In this document: in pieces, positions 46,119-57,072 of the stretch
Layout of the letters: every line of letters begins with the position of its first letter
Numbering within the stretch: position 1 is the stretch's first letter
Assembly: GCF_914767665.1 (NCBI RefSeq)
Contig: NC_059501.1
Coordinates: 50,778,798 to 50,842,797, forward strand
DNA length: 64,000 bases
Origin: Harmonia axyridis
Lineage: Eukaryota > Arthropoda > Insecta > Coleoptera > Coccinellidae
Direction of reading: 5' to 3'
Position numbers and translations under genes: made by a program
Notes under the pieces: generated by a model
The model's database searches: none
Seen by the model: the letters and a program-made list of their open reading frames with translations, nothing else
Told to the model about the DNA's origin: nothing

Positions 46119-47329
46119 TGAAATAAATTCAGGATATTTTTTTCTGTTACTACTATTCATTTCATTCGTAGTGAGGAACAAAATCTCTAAATTCTACTTT
46201 TATCAGTTTATAATGTATAAGCATGAAAACAATAATACATATTTTGGTTTAATAGTTTTAGGCATTTCTGATATTATATACCATATAACAAGTGATTCTA
46301 ATTTCAAAAAAAGCTTATAATCATCTTTCAATATTTACTCATCTCTCATTAAACTAGAATTATCTCAGGGGACTTTTAAATTTTCAATTATTGACAATCA
46401 ACTATAATTTTGTGAAGAATAGGAGTATCTATTATTAGAATTATTTTGCAATATAAAAGAAATCAGGTAATTGAAAAACATTGTACTAAAGGTTGCGAAA
46501 TTTGTATTCCTTTCATCTTTTATTTTTTTTAATGCTAAATCAGTAATTTGCGAAGGAAGGATATTAATGCATTCATATGGAGATAGCTTTTTTTTGGTAG
46601 ACATTTTCTTATATAAATTTCAGATTTCAACAATTAACCCTCTAAAAGGCTCAACTCACACAGAGGGAAAAGTGTGCGGGTTTGAGCGCACACTCTTACG
46701 TTAAGTTGAAATCATATTTTGTATTTTCTCTTACAACAAGCCAGTTTTGCGGAAGATGGAGTTATGTAAAGATTTAATGTTGATAATCGGCACTTTTCCA
46801 ATTATTATTGGACAATTCGCGTCGGTATATTTACAGAAGTATTCACGGACTATTCCCCGTGTGGTTATGAATTGCACACGCAAAAATCGGACATCGCTAG
46901 ATTTCCAACGATTCAACGATTCCAACGATCAATTGTCCCTCTGTATAAGTGGGGCCCAAAGAATGATTCAACCCCTAAATATTGATTAGGAAAAATGTAT
47001 TGCACGATATCTCATGAGAAAGGTATTGGAAGCGCTCTAAAAAGATTATGAAAAATCGGGGAATGTTTAGGGATAGTTATATCTCCAACACGCACTACTC
47101 ATTAAACAATAAATTAATCGATTATGAAAATTTGAATCATAATTCTGTATCATTCTGATACAAAAAATAATTTTTTTAAATTTCTACCATTATTGAACTA
47201 AAATGAGCATGGAGGTAATATACAATGCATTCCACATAGAAAAAAAAAGGATTCTGAGAATATGAAATCGGAATAAGTTAGAGGCTGAACAGAAAAACTT
47301 CTTCTCCAGCAATCATAGAAATTCTTGAA
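46119..47329. other. Stretch downstream of XKR with no gene seen
   Basis: Short frames only. The first part is presumed XKR 3' UTR by position. No transposase, RT or RNA gene recognised. Confidence 0.4.
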
Positions 47330-47389
47330 CATGTTTATAAAAGCCCTATTCACCACTTAAGAAAAGAAAAGTTTGAATTAAGCAAGTAG

Positions 47390-47990
47390 ATTAAACCTTT
47401 CTTAATCTAGTTCCTAGTCACTTGGGAATCAAAGGAAACAAAGATTCCAATACATTTGCCAGAAGGGGAACACCAACCTTTACTGCCCTTTAAGAGTATT
47501 AAGAGAAGGAGGAAACCAAAACAAAAATAATTTGACGCAATCTTCCAGGAATGAATCATTCCAAAAAGTTTAATTGGAACTGTAAGATCTAAGGGTATTT
47601 GGATCTTCTCAAAGAACAACATGCTACACCTCCTCACTAGCTTTTTTATAGAGCACTCCAGACTCTAGAACTCTAGACTCCAGAAACTGATGGTGCAGAT
47701 TCTGTACGGAGGAGGAATAAATTCCTGATCACCTGGAACAGAATGCCACGCTATTGCAAAAAATGCTTTGGATGAGAAATTTGTAACATTCTTGAAGCCA
47801 TACCAGATATTGGAGAGTTCGACAAAAACCGAATGCTTTGGAAGAGAAATTTGTAACATTCTTGAAGCCATACTAGATCTTGGAGAGTTCGACAAAAACC
47901 GAATGCCTCGGAAGAGAAATTTGTAACATTCTTGAAGCCATACTAGATATTGGAGAGTTCAACAAAAACCGAATGATGGTTCCCTGATTA
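47390..47990 (+). pseudogene. LINE RNase H-like remnant
   Basis: On the + strand the sequence translates to a PSHLGIKGNKDSNTFARRG segment, the signature of the RNase H domain of I/Jockey/R1-type LINEs (usually VPSHVGIxGNExAD). It is followed by a degenerate C-terminal region with frameshifts. The distal part is expanded into a 70-bp tandem repeat. Confidence 0.5.
47762..47971. repeat. Three tandem copies of a 70-bp unit
   Basis: Units start at 47762, 47832 and 47902 with AATGCTTTGG or AATGCCTCGG and share TTTGTAACATTCTTGAAGCC. The period is exactly 70 bases, not a multiple of three, so a protein frame would shift with every copy. Confidence 0.9.
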
Positions 47991-48408
47991 TGGCATAGCC
48001 TTTCAAAATTTTGTTTTCCTGTTAATTTCGAAACTGTAGATTCGATCGAGATGAAAACTGTATTTGGATGTAAAAAGGCAATTTCAAGCAACTTATGAAA
48101 TTTCATATTGCTCGCATTTTTAAGAGCACAGAAATGAATTTTCTATGAAGAATCTCGAAATAATTTACCGAATATTTATGCGATCCCAAAACCCCCTGAG
48201 TTGAGATTCTGGTTGTTGAGATGAAATAACATTTCAAGCTTCATATAACATTTTGTGTGGATAGCTTCATCGAAATAAAAGAAAATGCAAGAGAATATAA
48301 AAAGAACAAAAATCTAATATTTCATTGATATTCATATCTGACTGAGCTGAAATGTGTGTTCATTATTTATTTAGCTTCGTGCGAAATTTCATGTTAAAAT
48401 TTTGGAAT

Positions 48409-49130
48409 CCGGGAGCCAGTAACAGATATACATGACCAAGTTCCTCTCAAACGGTAATTAGTAGAATGCATCAGGTAATAGTAATAAAAAGCCTCGTGAA
48501 CGTCAGCTGCGACTCTGCTGGGGGGAGAGCGGCGGCAGCCCGCGAAACACGAAGAAAAAAAAAATTCAGTAATTTCCTCCCAACTGAAAATTTGTCAATT
48601 TTAGCGAACCCAATATCTAGACGAAAAAATACAATCAGCTGGCTATAGCATGGTGGATTATACGTCAGCTGGTGCCTCAAACATGAAAAAAAAAATTTTC
48701 AATGACAGCTCTGACAGCGACTCTGATAATGAATCAGAGTGCCACACTCGCGAGAAAAGGACTTTCGCCACATGTTGCACAATAATATTTAGTTACTTCC
48801 ACCCTCTGATTCAGTATCAGAGTCGCTGTCAGAGCTGTCATTGAAAATATATTTTTTTTCATGTTTGGGGCACCAGCTGACGTATAATCCACCATGCTAT
48901 AGCCAGCTGATTGTATTTTTTCGTCTAAATATTGGGTTAGCTATAATTTGACAAATTTTCAGTTGGGAGGAAATGACTGAATGTATTTTTTTTTCTTCGT
49001 GTTTGGGGGGCTGCCGCCGCTCTCCTCCCCAACCGAGTCGTAGCTGACGTTCACGAGGCTTTTTATTATGCATCTCACCAAGTATATCTCGAGAGGAAAT
49101 AATCAACCAAATTTGCACCTGGCTCCCGGA
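48409..49130. mobile_element. 0.7-kb palindromic element
   Basis: Outer ends CCGGGAGCCAG and CTGGCTCCCGG are followed by near-perfect complementary arms of about 280 bp (about 48470-48740 and 48795-49075) around a 50-60-bp core. The arms include a (GACAGC)/(GCTGTC) region that reads as a Ser-Asp-rich peptide. The core holds GCGAGAAAAGGACTTTCGCC, also seen near 16576 and 38750. No complete gene. A foldback transposon. Confidence 0.8.
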
Positions 49131-49386
49131 CTATAAGAATTCAAGTGGAATTTCGAAAAATGAGGGAAACATTGAAGAGAAGTTGGGAAGTTTTGTGGTT
49201 CCGTACATTCATTCGCCATTTGCACCCTTGGATACCACGTATATACCTATATATTTTTATGGTCTTTACGGACGCAATTAGAGTATGAATGACTTCTGAC
49301 TTCATGTCACTGTTCTTCTCATCTTTTCTAGTCTTTATTAAATTATATAAATTGATCTTTTCAGTTTCACTTCCGGTGTAGCGATT

Positions 49387-49588
49387 TTATGATATTGATG
49401 TAAGATATAAGTTGCACATTTCATACTTCAGAAAGTTTATTGTAATTGGATCGATCTTGTATATTTCCAAAATTTTTGTCATCCACCCATGTGGAATAGA
49501 GTCGAAGGCCTTCTTATAGTCAAAATATGTCATAAAAAGATTTCTGTGTTTTTTGAAAGCTTGGTTGCATATGGTGGAATTTATTTTC
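49387..49588 (-). pseudogene. R4-like LINE, reverse-transcriptase part (piece 4)
   Basis: The minus frame carries FDYKKAFDSIPHGWMTKILE, the conserved first catalytic region of R2/R4-type reverse transcriptases. It is cut on the right by the copia insertion and peters out on the left, where the 3' half of the element is missing. It continues the fragment at 54056-54120. Confidence 0.8.
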
Positions 49589-49593
49589 AGCAT

Positions 49594-49837
49594 TATTGGA
49601 TTATGTGGAATGGTATTGAAAAAGAGTTCACTGGTTTAACTGTATATTCAGTATCAAACAAAGTAAAAAGTAAAAAAAAAACGAATTCTGAATTAATCTA
49701 TAATTAATGCTTCTTAACCTCTGATGACTGAACGACTGACTGATCAGAAACGGAAGTGAAGTTTTCTCCCTCGGGTCCCCACCATAGAGTCGCGGTCATA
49801 GAATCTTCTGCTCTTGCGGAACAAAAATGTTCTTATA
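49594..49837 (-). repeat. Copia 2, 3' LTR
   Basis: 244 bp, adjoining the purine-rich tract. It is six bases shorter than the other LTR. Confidence 0.85.
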
Positions 49838-52621
49838 CTCCCACCTTTTGTTACGCAGAGTAGTTTCCTCATTCTGTGTATTCAAACTGGTAACTCCAAG
49901 TTTTGATCTGAGTCTCTGGAACTGTACTTTCGGTAATGGTTTTGTAAATATGTCAGCTTCCTGGTCCTTCGTGTTCATGTAGTTTGGTTCTATATCTCCA
50001 CAATCATAATGTTCACGAATGAACTTGAACTTGATGTCAATATGTTTCGTTCTTTGATGAAATTCAGGATTTTTAATAAGTTTGATAGCACTCTGGTTAT
50101 CAATCATTAGTTGTGTTGGTCCATGCAGGTCTTCTTGAATATCAGACATAAATTTTCTCAACCAAATGGCCTCTTTTGTAGCTTGTGCAGCAGCAATGAA
50201 TTCAGATTCTGTTGTTGAAAGTGAAACTGTTGGCTGGAGTTTGCTACACCATGTTATTGGACCTCCATTTAACTTGAAGACATATCCTGTCGTAGAACGT
50301 CTTGTTTCTTTATCGCTTGCAAAATCTGCATCACTGAAACCTTCCAGTATTCCTTTATCATTTTTGTACAGTATGCCGTAGTTGAATGTCCCCTTCAAAT
50401 AGCGAATTATCTTCTTCACCATATTCCAGTGAACGGTAGAGTAGTTGTTTAGGTAACGACTAACCACTCCCACCGCTTGTGCAATGTCAGGTCTAGAAAC
50501 AACTGCTAAAAACATTAGAGAACCGACTGCTTGTCTATATGGAATGAGTTGATCCCCTGTTTCACTTGATTCATCATTAATGTTTGAAAAAGAATTAACA
50601 TCCATTGGTACACTTACAGGATGAGCATCGTCTTGTCCAAATTTTCTGATTATTTGTCTTGTGTAATTTTCTTGGCTTAGAAACATTGTTCCCTCTTCAA
50701 TATCATGATGAATTTCGAGACCTACAAAATAGTTAGCATTTCCAATAGTAATTTCAAAACAATTTTTCAACTCTTCCAAGACAATGTTTATTATAGTCTC
50801 ATCTGAAGAAAATATTAGTCCATCATCAACATAAATAATTAACAAAACTATGAAATTTTTAACATAACCTTTGTAAACACATTTATCAGCATCTGATTGA
50901 GTAAAACCAAAATTCTCTAAGAACGAATTGAACTTTTGATTCCAACATCTAGGTGCTTGTTTTAATCCGTAGAGTGATTTCTTTAACTTACAAACAAGAT
51001 TGGTAGATCTTTCATAGAGTCCAAGTGGAGGAATCATATAAACTTCTTCATCTAGCTCGCCATACAAAAATGCTGTTTTGATATCAAACTGTGCGTATTT
51101 ATATTTTTTGTAATTTGCCAAAGAAAGTAACATTCTTATTGAGTCATATCTTGTTGTTGGTGCAAAAATTTCTTTAAAATCTATACCTTCCTTCTGTTTG
51201 AAGCCTCGTGCACATAACCTTGCTTTAAATTTTGAGGTTGTGCCATCTGGTGGTCTTTTAATCTTGAAAACCCACTTACTGTCTATTGGTTTCTTACCTT
51301 CAGGCAACGATACCATCTTCCATGTTTCATTTTTCTGAAGTGCTTCTATTTCTTCTTTAATTGCAATCTTCCAGTTTTCTTTATCTTGGCATCTCATAGC
51401 CTCCTCATAGGTTTCTGGGAGATCTTCTCCAATTGATACCATACAGTGAGCCATGTACAATTCAAAATCTTCATACATGGCTGGTGCTTTGATTCTTCTA
51501 CTTCTTGTTTCTGTCGTTGACTCACCTTCATCTTGTTGAACGTTTTGATCTATAACATTATCATAAGAACTAGTTTCTACAATTATTTCTCTTGTGTCAG
51601 GTTTGTTTTCTTTATACTTAAAATCTGATTCATCAAATACAACGTCTCGTGAAATTATTATTTGATTCAATTTAGGATCCCAGAGCCTGTAACCTGGTCC
51701 ACCATACCCTACCATAAATGCCTCTTCCCCTCGTGGTTCCAACTTATTTTCTCGTGGCAGCTTATAGTACCAAGCCTTTGAACCAAAAATTTTTAGTCTA
51801 TTTGAGTCATTTATCTTACCAAACATTTCAGCAGGTATCGTGCTTCTTCTTTCTTCAAGTGCTTTTGTGGGTGAACGGTTTATCTGATAAACTGCACATC
51901 TCACTGCTTTCCCCCAAAGAGATTTTGGTAAGTTTGTGTCGGTAAACATGCACCTTACCTTATCGAGAATGGTTCTGTTCATTCTTTCTGCCACAGAATT
52001 TTGCTGTGGTGTATATGTACAAGTATATTCTTGTTTCAGACCATGGGATTCACAAAACTTTCTTAATTTTGAGGTACAAAATTCTTTGCCATTATCAGAT
52101 CTCAGTCGTGACACCTTGACGTTTCTGTTTTGTAATTCTAAAACATATTTAATAATATAATCATCAGCTTCGTTTTTATTCCTTAACAGATAAACAACTG
52201 TGAAATGAGAAAAATCATCTATAATTGTGAGGTAATACCTCTTTTCATTCATCGTTGTTGTTTGGGATGGTCCCCAAATATCTGTGTGCAGAAGTTCACC
52301 TATCCTTCTCGATCTTTCTTCACCGATCAATTTGAAAGGCTTTCTTGTTGCTTTGCCTTGTCTGCATGAGGAACACACATCATTTGAAAAGGGTAAGTTT
52401 AGTAGCTCTAATCCTCTTTTATTCAAATGACCAAGCCTCAAGTGCCAAATATTATCATTTTTAACTATCATGCAAGAGTCTGATTTATGTTTTTGTAGTT
52501 GAAGTTCAACAGTGTACAGCCCTCTCTCGAAATTACACAATATGAATTCTTCTCTAATAATTATTTTAGCTTGATTTTTCTCAAATTCTACTTTGTAACC
52601 AGCATCATTAATTTTTTTCAA
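49796..52621 (-). pseudogene. Copia 2 Pol: integrase, reverse transcriptase, RNase H
   Basis: A 941-residue open frame with the pre-integrase motif WHLRLGHLN, integrase core HTDIWGP and RSDNGKEF with the AERMNR block, reverse transcriptase KTAFLYGELDEEVYM and the catalytic YVDDGL, and RNase H with STTESEFIAAAQA. The apparent N terminus is a TTG, and the Gag-protease part lies upstream in other frames, so the polyprotein is broken there. This half is otherwise open, suggesting a fairly recent loss. Confidence 0.9.
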
Positions 52622-53717
52622 CTGATAGCAAATTGAAGCAAAGATTTTCTACTATTAAGGCATTTATTGTTATTTTAATTCCATGGAACATTACCTTGAG
52701 TTTTCCTTTTTTGAGAGCCTGCATTTTTCACCATTAGCTATTTTTATTATGTGTGGCTCAATTTTCTGTATATCACACATGTGTTTTTCAATTTCCCCAC
52801 AAACTAAATGCTGTGTTGCACCAGAATCTATTATGAACTTTAATGTACTCACTTTATTTTCCGATTTACCTAATAGTGCTGCAGCTGAGGTTGTCGCTAT
52901 GAAAGAAATTTCATTTTCTTCTTGCCTGCAGACATTTACTCTTTCATTGTTGTTTCTACTTTCTCCTTTTTGGTTAAACTTCTGTCTGTCTTCAAAGTTC
53001 CCTTGCCTTTGGCTCTTTGATTTGCTTCGACACTGCAATAAAGTGACCAGTACGTCCACACCTAAAACATTTTTTAATATCCTTAGATTTTTCTTTGGTA
53101 ACAAATGAACATTGTTCTTCTCTGGGCTTGTTTCCTTCATTCATTTTTAGTTCTGCATCCAGCAACTTACTTTTAACAAAATCAACAGTTAATTTTGCCT
53201 CCGTTGTTTCTAGGACAGTTATAACTGTTTCGTACTTTTGAGACAATGTTAATAAAAGATGACATACCTTATCGTCCTCTTCGAGCTGATTATCTGTGGA
53301 TTCTAGATCTCGAATAAGTCCATCAAACTTAATGAAATGGTCTTGGAGTTTCTCATTTTCATCACATTTCAAAGTTAATAACTTCCTTCTCACATACAAC
53401 CTTGATAGTGTGCTCTTCCTTTCAAATATATTCTTCAGTGAAGATATCATCTCAAATGCAGAATCAGCATTCCTCACATATTCTATGTGCCTATCAGTAA
53501 TACACTGGACGATGATTGACTTTGCTCTAGCATCATTTTTCTCGACTTCCTGCTTCTGTTCGCTTGTTAGACCTGTTAGGTTAATCTTCTTCTCCACAAC
53601 TTCTCTACATTGTTTTTCCTCCAGTAACCACTTCAGCCGGAATAACCAGTTCGAAAAATTTCCATCATTCAGTTGTAGAATGGTACTCACAGAACTCGCT
53701 ATGCTTCCACTCGCCAT
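52622..53717 (-). pseudogene. Copia 2 Gag-protease region, frameshifted
   Basis: From ATG 53717 the Gag frame runs to the CCHC knuckle start CFRCGRTGHF (about 53045), then slips out of frame. The knuckle end, the protease motif DSGATQH and a following basic stretch continue in another frame (to 52691). Two further one-base slips lie at A-runs near 52780 and 52625 before the integrase frame. At least three shifts disable the polyprotein, two of them at homopolymers, so assembly error is possible but less likely. Confidence 0.8.
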
Positions 53718-53800
53718 TTTGTTGGTTTGCGTCACTGGGGTTTTTCAATGAAAAACTTCTATTAATTTCCTAATACCAATCGTGAACTGGGCTCATAACC

Positions 53801-54050
53801 TATTGGATTATGTGGAATGGTATAGAAAAAGAGTTCACTGGTTTAACTGTATATTCAGTATCAAACACAAATTAAAAAGTAAAAAAAAAACGAATTCTGA
53901 ATTAATATATAATTAATGCTTCTTAACCTCTGAATGACTGAACGACTGACTGGTCAGAAACGGAAGTGAAGTTTTCTCCCTCGGGTCCCCACCATAGAGT
54001 CGCGGTCATAGCATCTTCTGCTCTTGCGGAACAAAAATGTTCTTCTTATA
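53801..54050 (-). repeat. Copia 2, 5' LTR
   Basis: 250 bp, abutting the primer site at 53787-53800. It contains an A-run and differs from its partner by several small changes. Confidence 0.85.
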
Positions 54051-54055
54051 AGCAT

Positions 54056-54120
54056 TTCCTTCGATCCTAGTGCATTCTTGGAACATCCTTTCTGCTGTGC
54101 TGTCATATTATTTGTATCGT
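54056..54120 (-). pseudogene. R4-like LINE fragment between two insertions (piece 3)
   Basis: Only about 65 bp remain between copia 2 and the LINE. On the minus strand they read as a QQKGCSKNALGSKE segment, matching the region just ahead of the first RT catalytic motif in R4-type LINEs. It connects in order to the frame at 49387-49588. Confidence 0.75.
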
Positions 54121-54237
54121 AATGTTTTTAGATAATAATAATAATAATAATAATAATTGGTATTTATTTCAAAGACATGTTACATCATTTTCAAGAAACA
54201 GTAACACAAAATGAAACAATAGTCAAAAAAAGTATTC

Positions 54238-57072
54238 CTAAAAATCATCTAATGAATAAGGCTCTAGGTCTAGTAGGAAGCTCTTTAGTTTTTTCTTGAA
54301 TAGGTTCAATGTTTGACAGTTCCTTATGTCCACTGGTAAATTATTATAATATTTTATACAAGCATATGTTGGATGTTTTTCGGTGATGCTGAGTTTATGG
54401 CGTGGAAAGCTCAAATTCAGTTGTCTGGTCTGATAGCTATGAAAGCTGCTACAAGTACTGTACACACCTATGTTCTTAAAAACATAGATGAGTATTTCAT
54501 ATATGTAGAGCCCGTAAACAGTCATTATTCGATTACGTTTAAATATACCTCTGCAAGATTCGCGGTAATTCATCTTGAAAATACACCTAATGACTCTCTT
54601 CTGAACGCGGAAAATTTCAATCAGCTCTGAACTGGATCCATAAAAAATCAATCCGAATTTCATCAAACTCTCAAAATTTGCGAAGTAAAAGACTTTCAGG
54701 GATTTTTCGTTTAGATATTTACTCAACGTTTTCAAGCTGTAAGTGATCGAGCTCAACTTTTTACTTAGTCTTACTATTTGTTCTGTCCAATTGAGATGCT
54801 CATCGATAAATACCCCCAAGAATTTAGTACACTGGTCAGGTTTTAGGTCTTGACTGAGCATGGTAATTTTATCAGGTCTTTGTATTCTTTGTTGGGGGGT
54901 TCGAAACAGAACCACTTTAGTCTTTTCAGCGTTCAGAATCAAGTCATTTTCTTCAAACCAGTCTTGAATTTTTTCAAGTAGGACAAACATCTTTTGCAAC
55001 AACCTGGGGTAGCTCGAGTCAGACACAAGTAGATTCGTATCATCAGCAAATATTGTCATGAAGCAAGATATGGTTTGTGCATCAAATATTCGCTCTATAT
55101 CGTTGATAAAAATGATAAAGAGAATTGGACCTAAAATACTTCCTTGTGGGACACCTGTGTTTATTTTTATATCTGATTTAATTGTTTTACCTTCTTTTTT
55201 AACTGCTGTTCTCTGTTGCCTATCTCTTAAGTATGACTCGAACCACCTCAGCACATTTCCTCTTATTCCAAAACTCTCCAACTTTTCTAACAACTTCTTA
55301 TGACTAAGACTGTCAAAAGCCTTGGAAAGATCTATAAATATACCCAGCAGGATTTCATTCTTTTCAAACGACTTAATTATGTTTTCTGTGAACTGCAAAA
55401 TGGCTGTTTCAACGGATCGACCTTTTACATAACCATGCTGATTTTTGCTGAGCATATTAAAGGATGTTAAGAAACTCACCAGCCTATCAGACATGGCCTT
55501 CTCAAATAACTTAGAAAATGATGGTAATATACTTATCGGTCTGTAACTCCCGAACAACCCGCGATCGCCCCTCTTGTATATTGGAACTATAGTAGCTAGC
55601 TTAAGCTGTTTTGGGAAGATGCCATGTTTAAAAGAGTTGTTCATAATATAACTGATCACCTCAGAAATTTCTTCTATACATGTTTTGATGAGGTTAGTTG
55701 GTATTTCATCATCACCGCTCGTGAATTTATTTTTTAATTTCTGACTGAGTTTAATTATCTCTTTCGCTGTAACCGGAGTCAAGAAGAGCGATCGCGCGTT
55801 CCTCGGGATGTTACGAGATGCCCGTGGCTTCGAGTTGTTTTTTTGCATCTTTGGAATAGCATTCAATAAATAACTGTTATATCTGTTTGCTAAATCCTTA
55901 GAACCATCTTCAAACAAATTAACATGAAAATCATTATTACCTACCAATTCTTCGTGGATACCCCACATACTTTTCATTTTATTGTCTGATTTAGTAATTT
56001 TTTCATGACATATATCGGCTCGCTTATTTACTAGAAATTGATTATACTTCTTTTTTATGTTGTCATAGTCTTTTTTTAGTTCTGGGCGGTACTCTAAGAT
56101 GGTTTGCATAGCACTCAGCTTGTTTTTGTACTCTTCAACCTCCGGATCATTCATTACTTCATTCATTTTCTTATTTTCTCGAACTGATTTAAGAGGAAAA
56201 CATTCATAGAAAAGTTTCAGAAAAATGTCCATAAAAATATTCCACTGTTTATCTACATTGTTTTCAGCAGTAAAATATACTTCTTTCCAGTCCTGAGACT
56301 TCAACTTCAGCTTAAACACATTTATATTATTAGCAGAGAAAATTCTGGTATTAGGACGAGGAGATTTTTTGTTACTTATGTTTTTTGTGAAAGAAAATTC
56401 TAAACCCAAGTGATCGGAGATCGAAGTGTACAAAACGTTTTTTGAATAAACACCCTTAAAATTAGTTAAAACATTGTCTATACAAGTTCTAGTGTTTGAC
56501 GTGATTCTTGTATACTCATCGAAAACAATTTCAAAAGAATATGCACTCAACAAAGATTTCATTCTATTGATGGCTTTTTTATTGTCTTTGAGGTCTATAT
56601 TAAAGTCACCTGTTATAAAGGCCGTTTTTTCCATTCCAGCCAGTAACTCTAGGGTATCTTCCAGTCTTCCATAAAACTCCTCGATGTTTGAGTTGTAAGG
56701 TGGTCTATATATACTCATGATGATGTGACCTTCTGCACTACACTCTATTGCCGCACACTCAAACACACCGCACTTCGCTAAAGCGTTCAAATTTTGGCAC
56801 ACACTGTATTTGATTCCCTTTCTGACATATATTGCAGCTCCTCCATGTTGGCCAATATCTCTACAGAAGTAGGTTGCCAGATTAAAATTTTCCAAATTAT
56901 GTGTTTTCAGTTGGTCTTCAGTCTTCCAATGCTCAGTTACAGTTAGGTAGTGACAGTTTGGATGCGAATTTAAAATAGCGTTGAGTTCGTTTACGCAATT
57001 TCCAATTGACTGGACATTCTGTGATATAATACTCACGTTATTGGATGGTTCACGTTGTTTGCCAGTATTCAA
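54238..57072 (-). CDS. LINE ORF2: endonuclease and reverse transcriptase
   Basis: A 944-residue frame. The N-terminal APE-type endonuclease starts within about 15 residues (ISQNVQSIGN, then TEHW, GDFNIDL and SDHLGLEF). Reverse transcriptase follows with SYRPISILPSFSKLFE, GVPQGSILGPILFI and the catalytic FADDTNLL. The C-terminal part carries YRESCRG, and there is no RNase H. No ATG precedes the endonuclease: the frame opens with TTG and overlaps the end of ORF1 in the -1 frame, next to a slippery T-run (57075-57081). It is probably made by frameshifting or reinitiation. It does target-primed reverse transcription. Confidence 0.92.
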   Translation of the reverse strand: MNTGKQREPSNNVSIISQNVQSIGNCVNELNAILNSHPNCHYLTVTEHWKTEDQLKTHNLENFNLATYFCRDIGQHGGAAIYVRKGIKYSVCQNLNALAKCGVFECAAIECSAEGHIIMSIYRPPYNSNIEEFYGRLEDTLELLAGMEKTAFITGDFNIDLKDNKKAINRMKSLLSAYSFEIVFDEYTRITSNTRTCIDNVLTNFKGVYSKNVLYTSISDHLGLEFSFTKNISNKKSPRPNTRIFSANNINVFKLKLKSQDWKEVYFTAENNVDKQWNIFMDIFLKLFYECFPLKSVRENKKMNEVMNDPEVEEYKNKLSAMQTILEYRPELKKDYDNIKKKYNQFLVNKRADICHEKITKSDNKMKSMWGIHEELVGNNDFHVNLFEDGSKDLANRYNSYLLNAIPKMQKNNSKPRASRNIPRNARSLFLTPVTAKEIIKLSQKLKNKFTSGDDEIPTNLIKTCIEEISEVISYIMNNSFKHGIFPKQLKLATIVPIYKRGDRGLFGSYRPISILPSFSKLFEKAMSDRLVSFLTSFNMLSKNQHGYVKGRSVETAILQFTENIIKSFEKNEILLGIFIDLSKAFDSLSHKKLLEKLESFGIRGNVLRWFESYLRDRQQRTAVKKEGKTIKSDIKINTGVPQGSILGPILFIIFINDIERIFDAQTISCFMTIFADDTNLLVSDSSYPRLLQKMFVLLEKIQDWFEENDLILNAEKTKVVLFRTPQQRIQRPDKITMLSQDLKPDQCTKFLGVFIDEHLNWTEQIVRLSKKLSSITYSLKTLSKYLNEKSLKVFYFANFESLMKFGLIFYGSSSELIEIFRVQKRVIRCIFKMNYRESCRGIFKRNRIMTVYGLYIYEILIYVFKNIGVYSTCSSFHSYQTRQLNLSFPRHKLSITEKHPTYACIKYYNNLPVDIRNCQTLNLFKKKLKSFLLDLEPYSLDDF

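Larger units (their letters stand above)
49594..54050 (-). mobile_element. Second copia element, degenerate, inside the R4-like LINE
   Basis: Left LTR 49594-49837 (244 bp) and right LTR 53801-54050 (250 bp) are very similar but differ by substitutions and small indels. AGCAT is duplicated at 49589-49593 and 54051-54055. On the coding strand GGTTATGAGCCCAG abuts the 5' LTR (tRNA-Met-type primer site) and AAAGGTGGGAG abuts the 3' LTR (purine tract). These sites fix the LTR ends as TATAAG and CCAATA, not the usual TG and CA. The coding region is frameshifted. Confidence 0.9.

Noticed and set aside
53296..53751. 151-residue + strand frame
   Set aside because: Antisense shadow of the copia 2 Gag.
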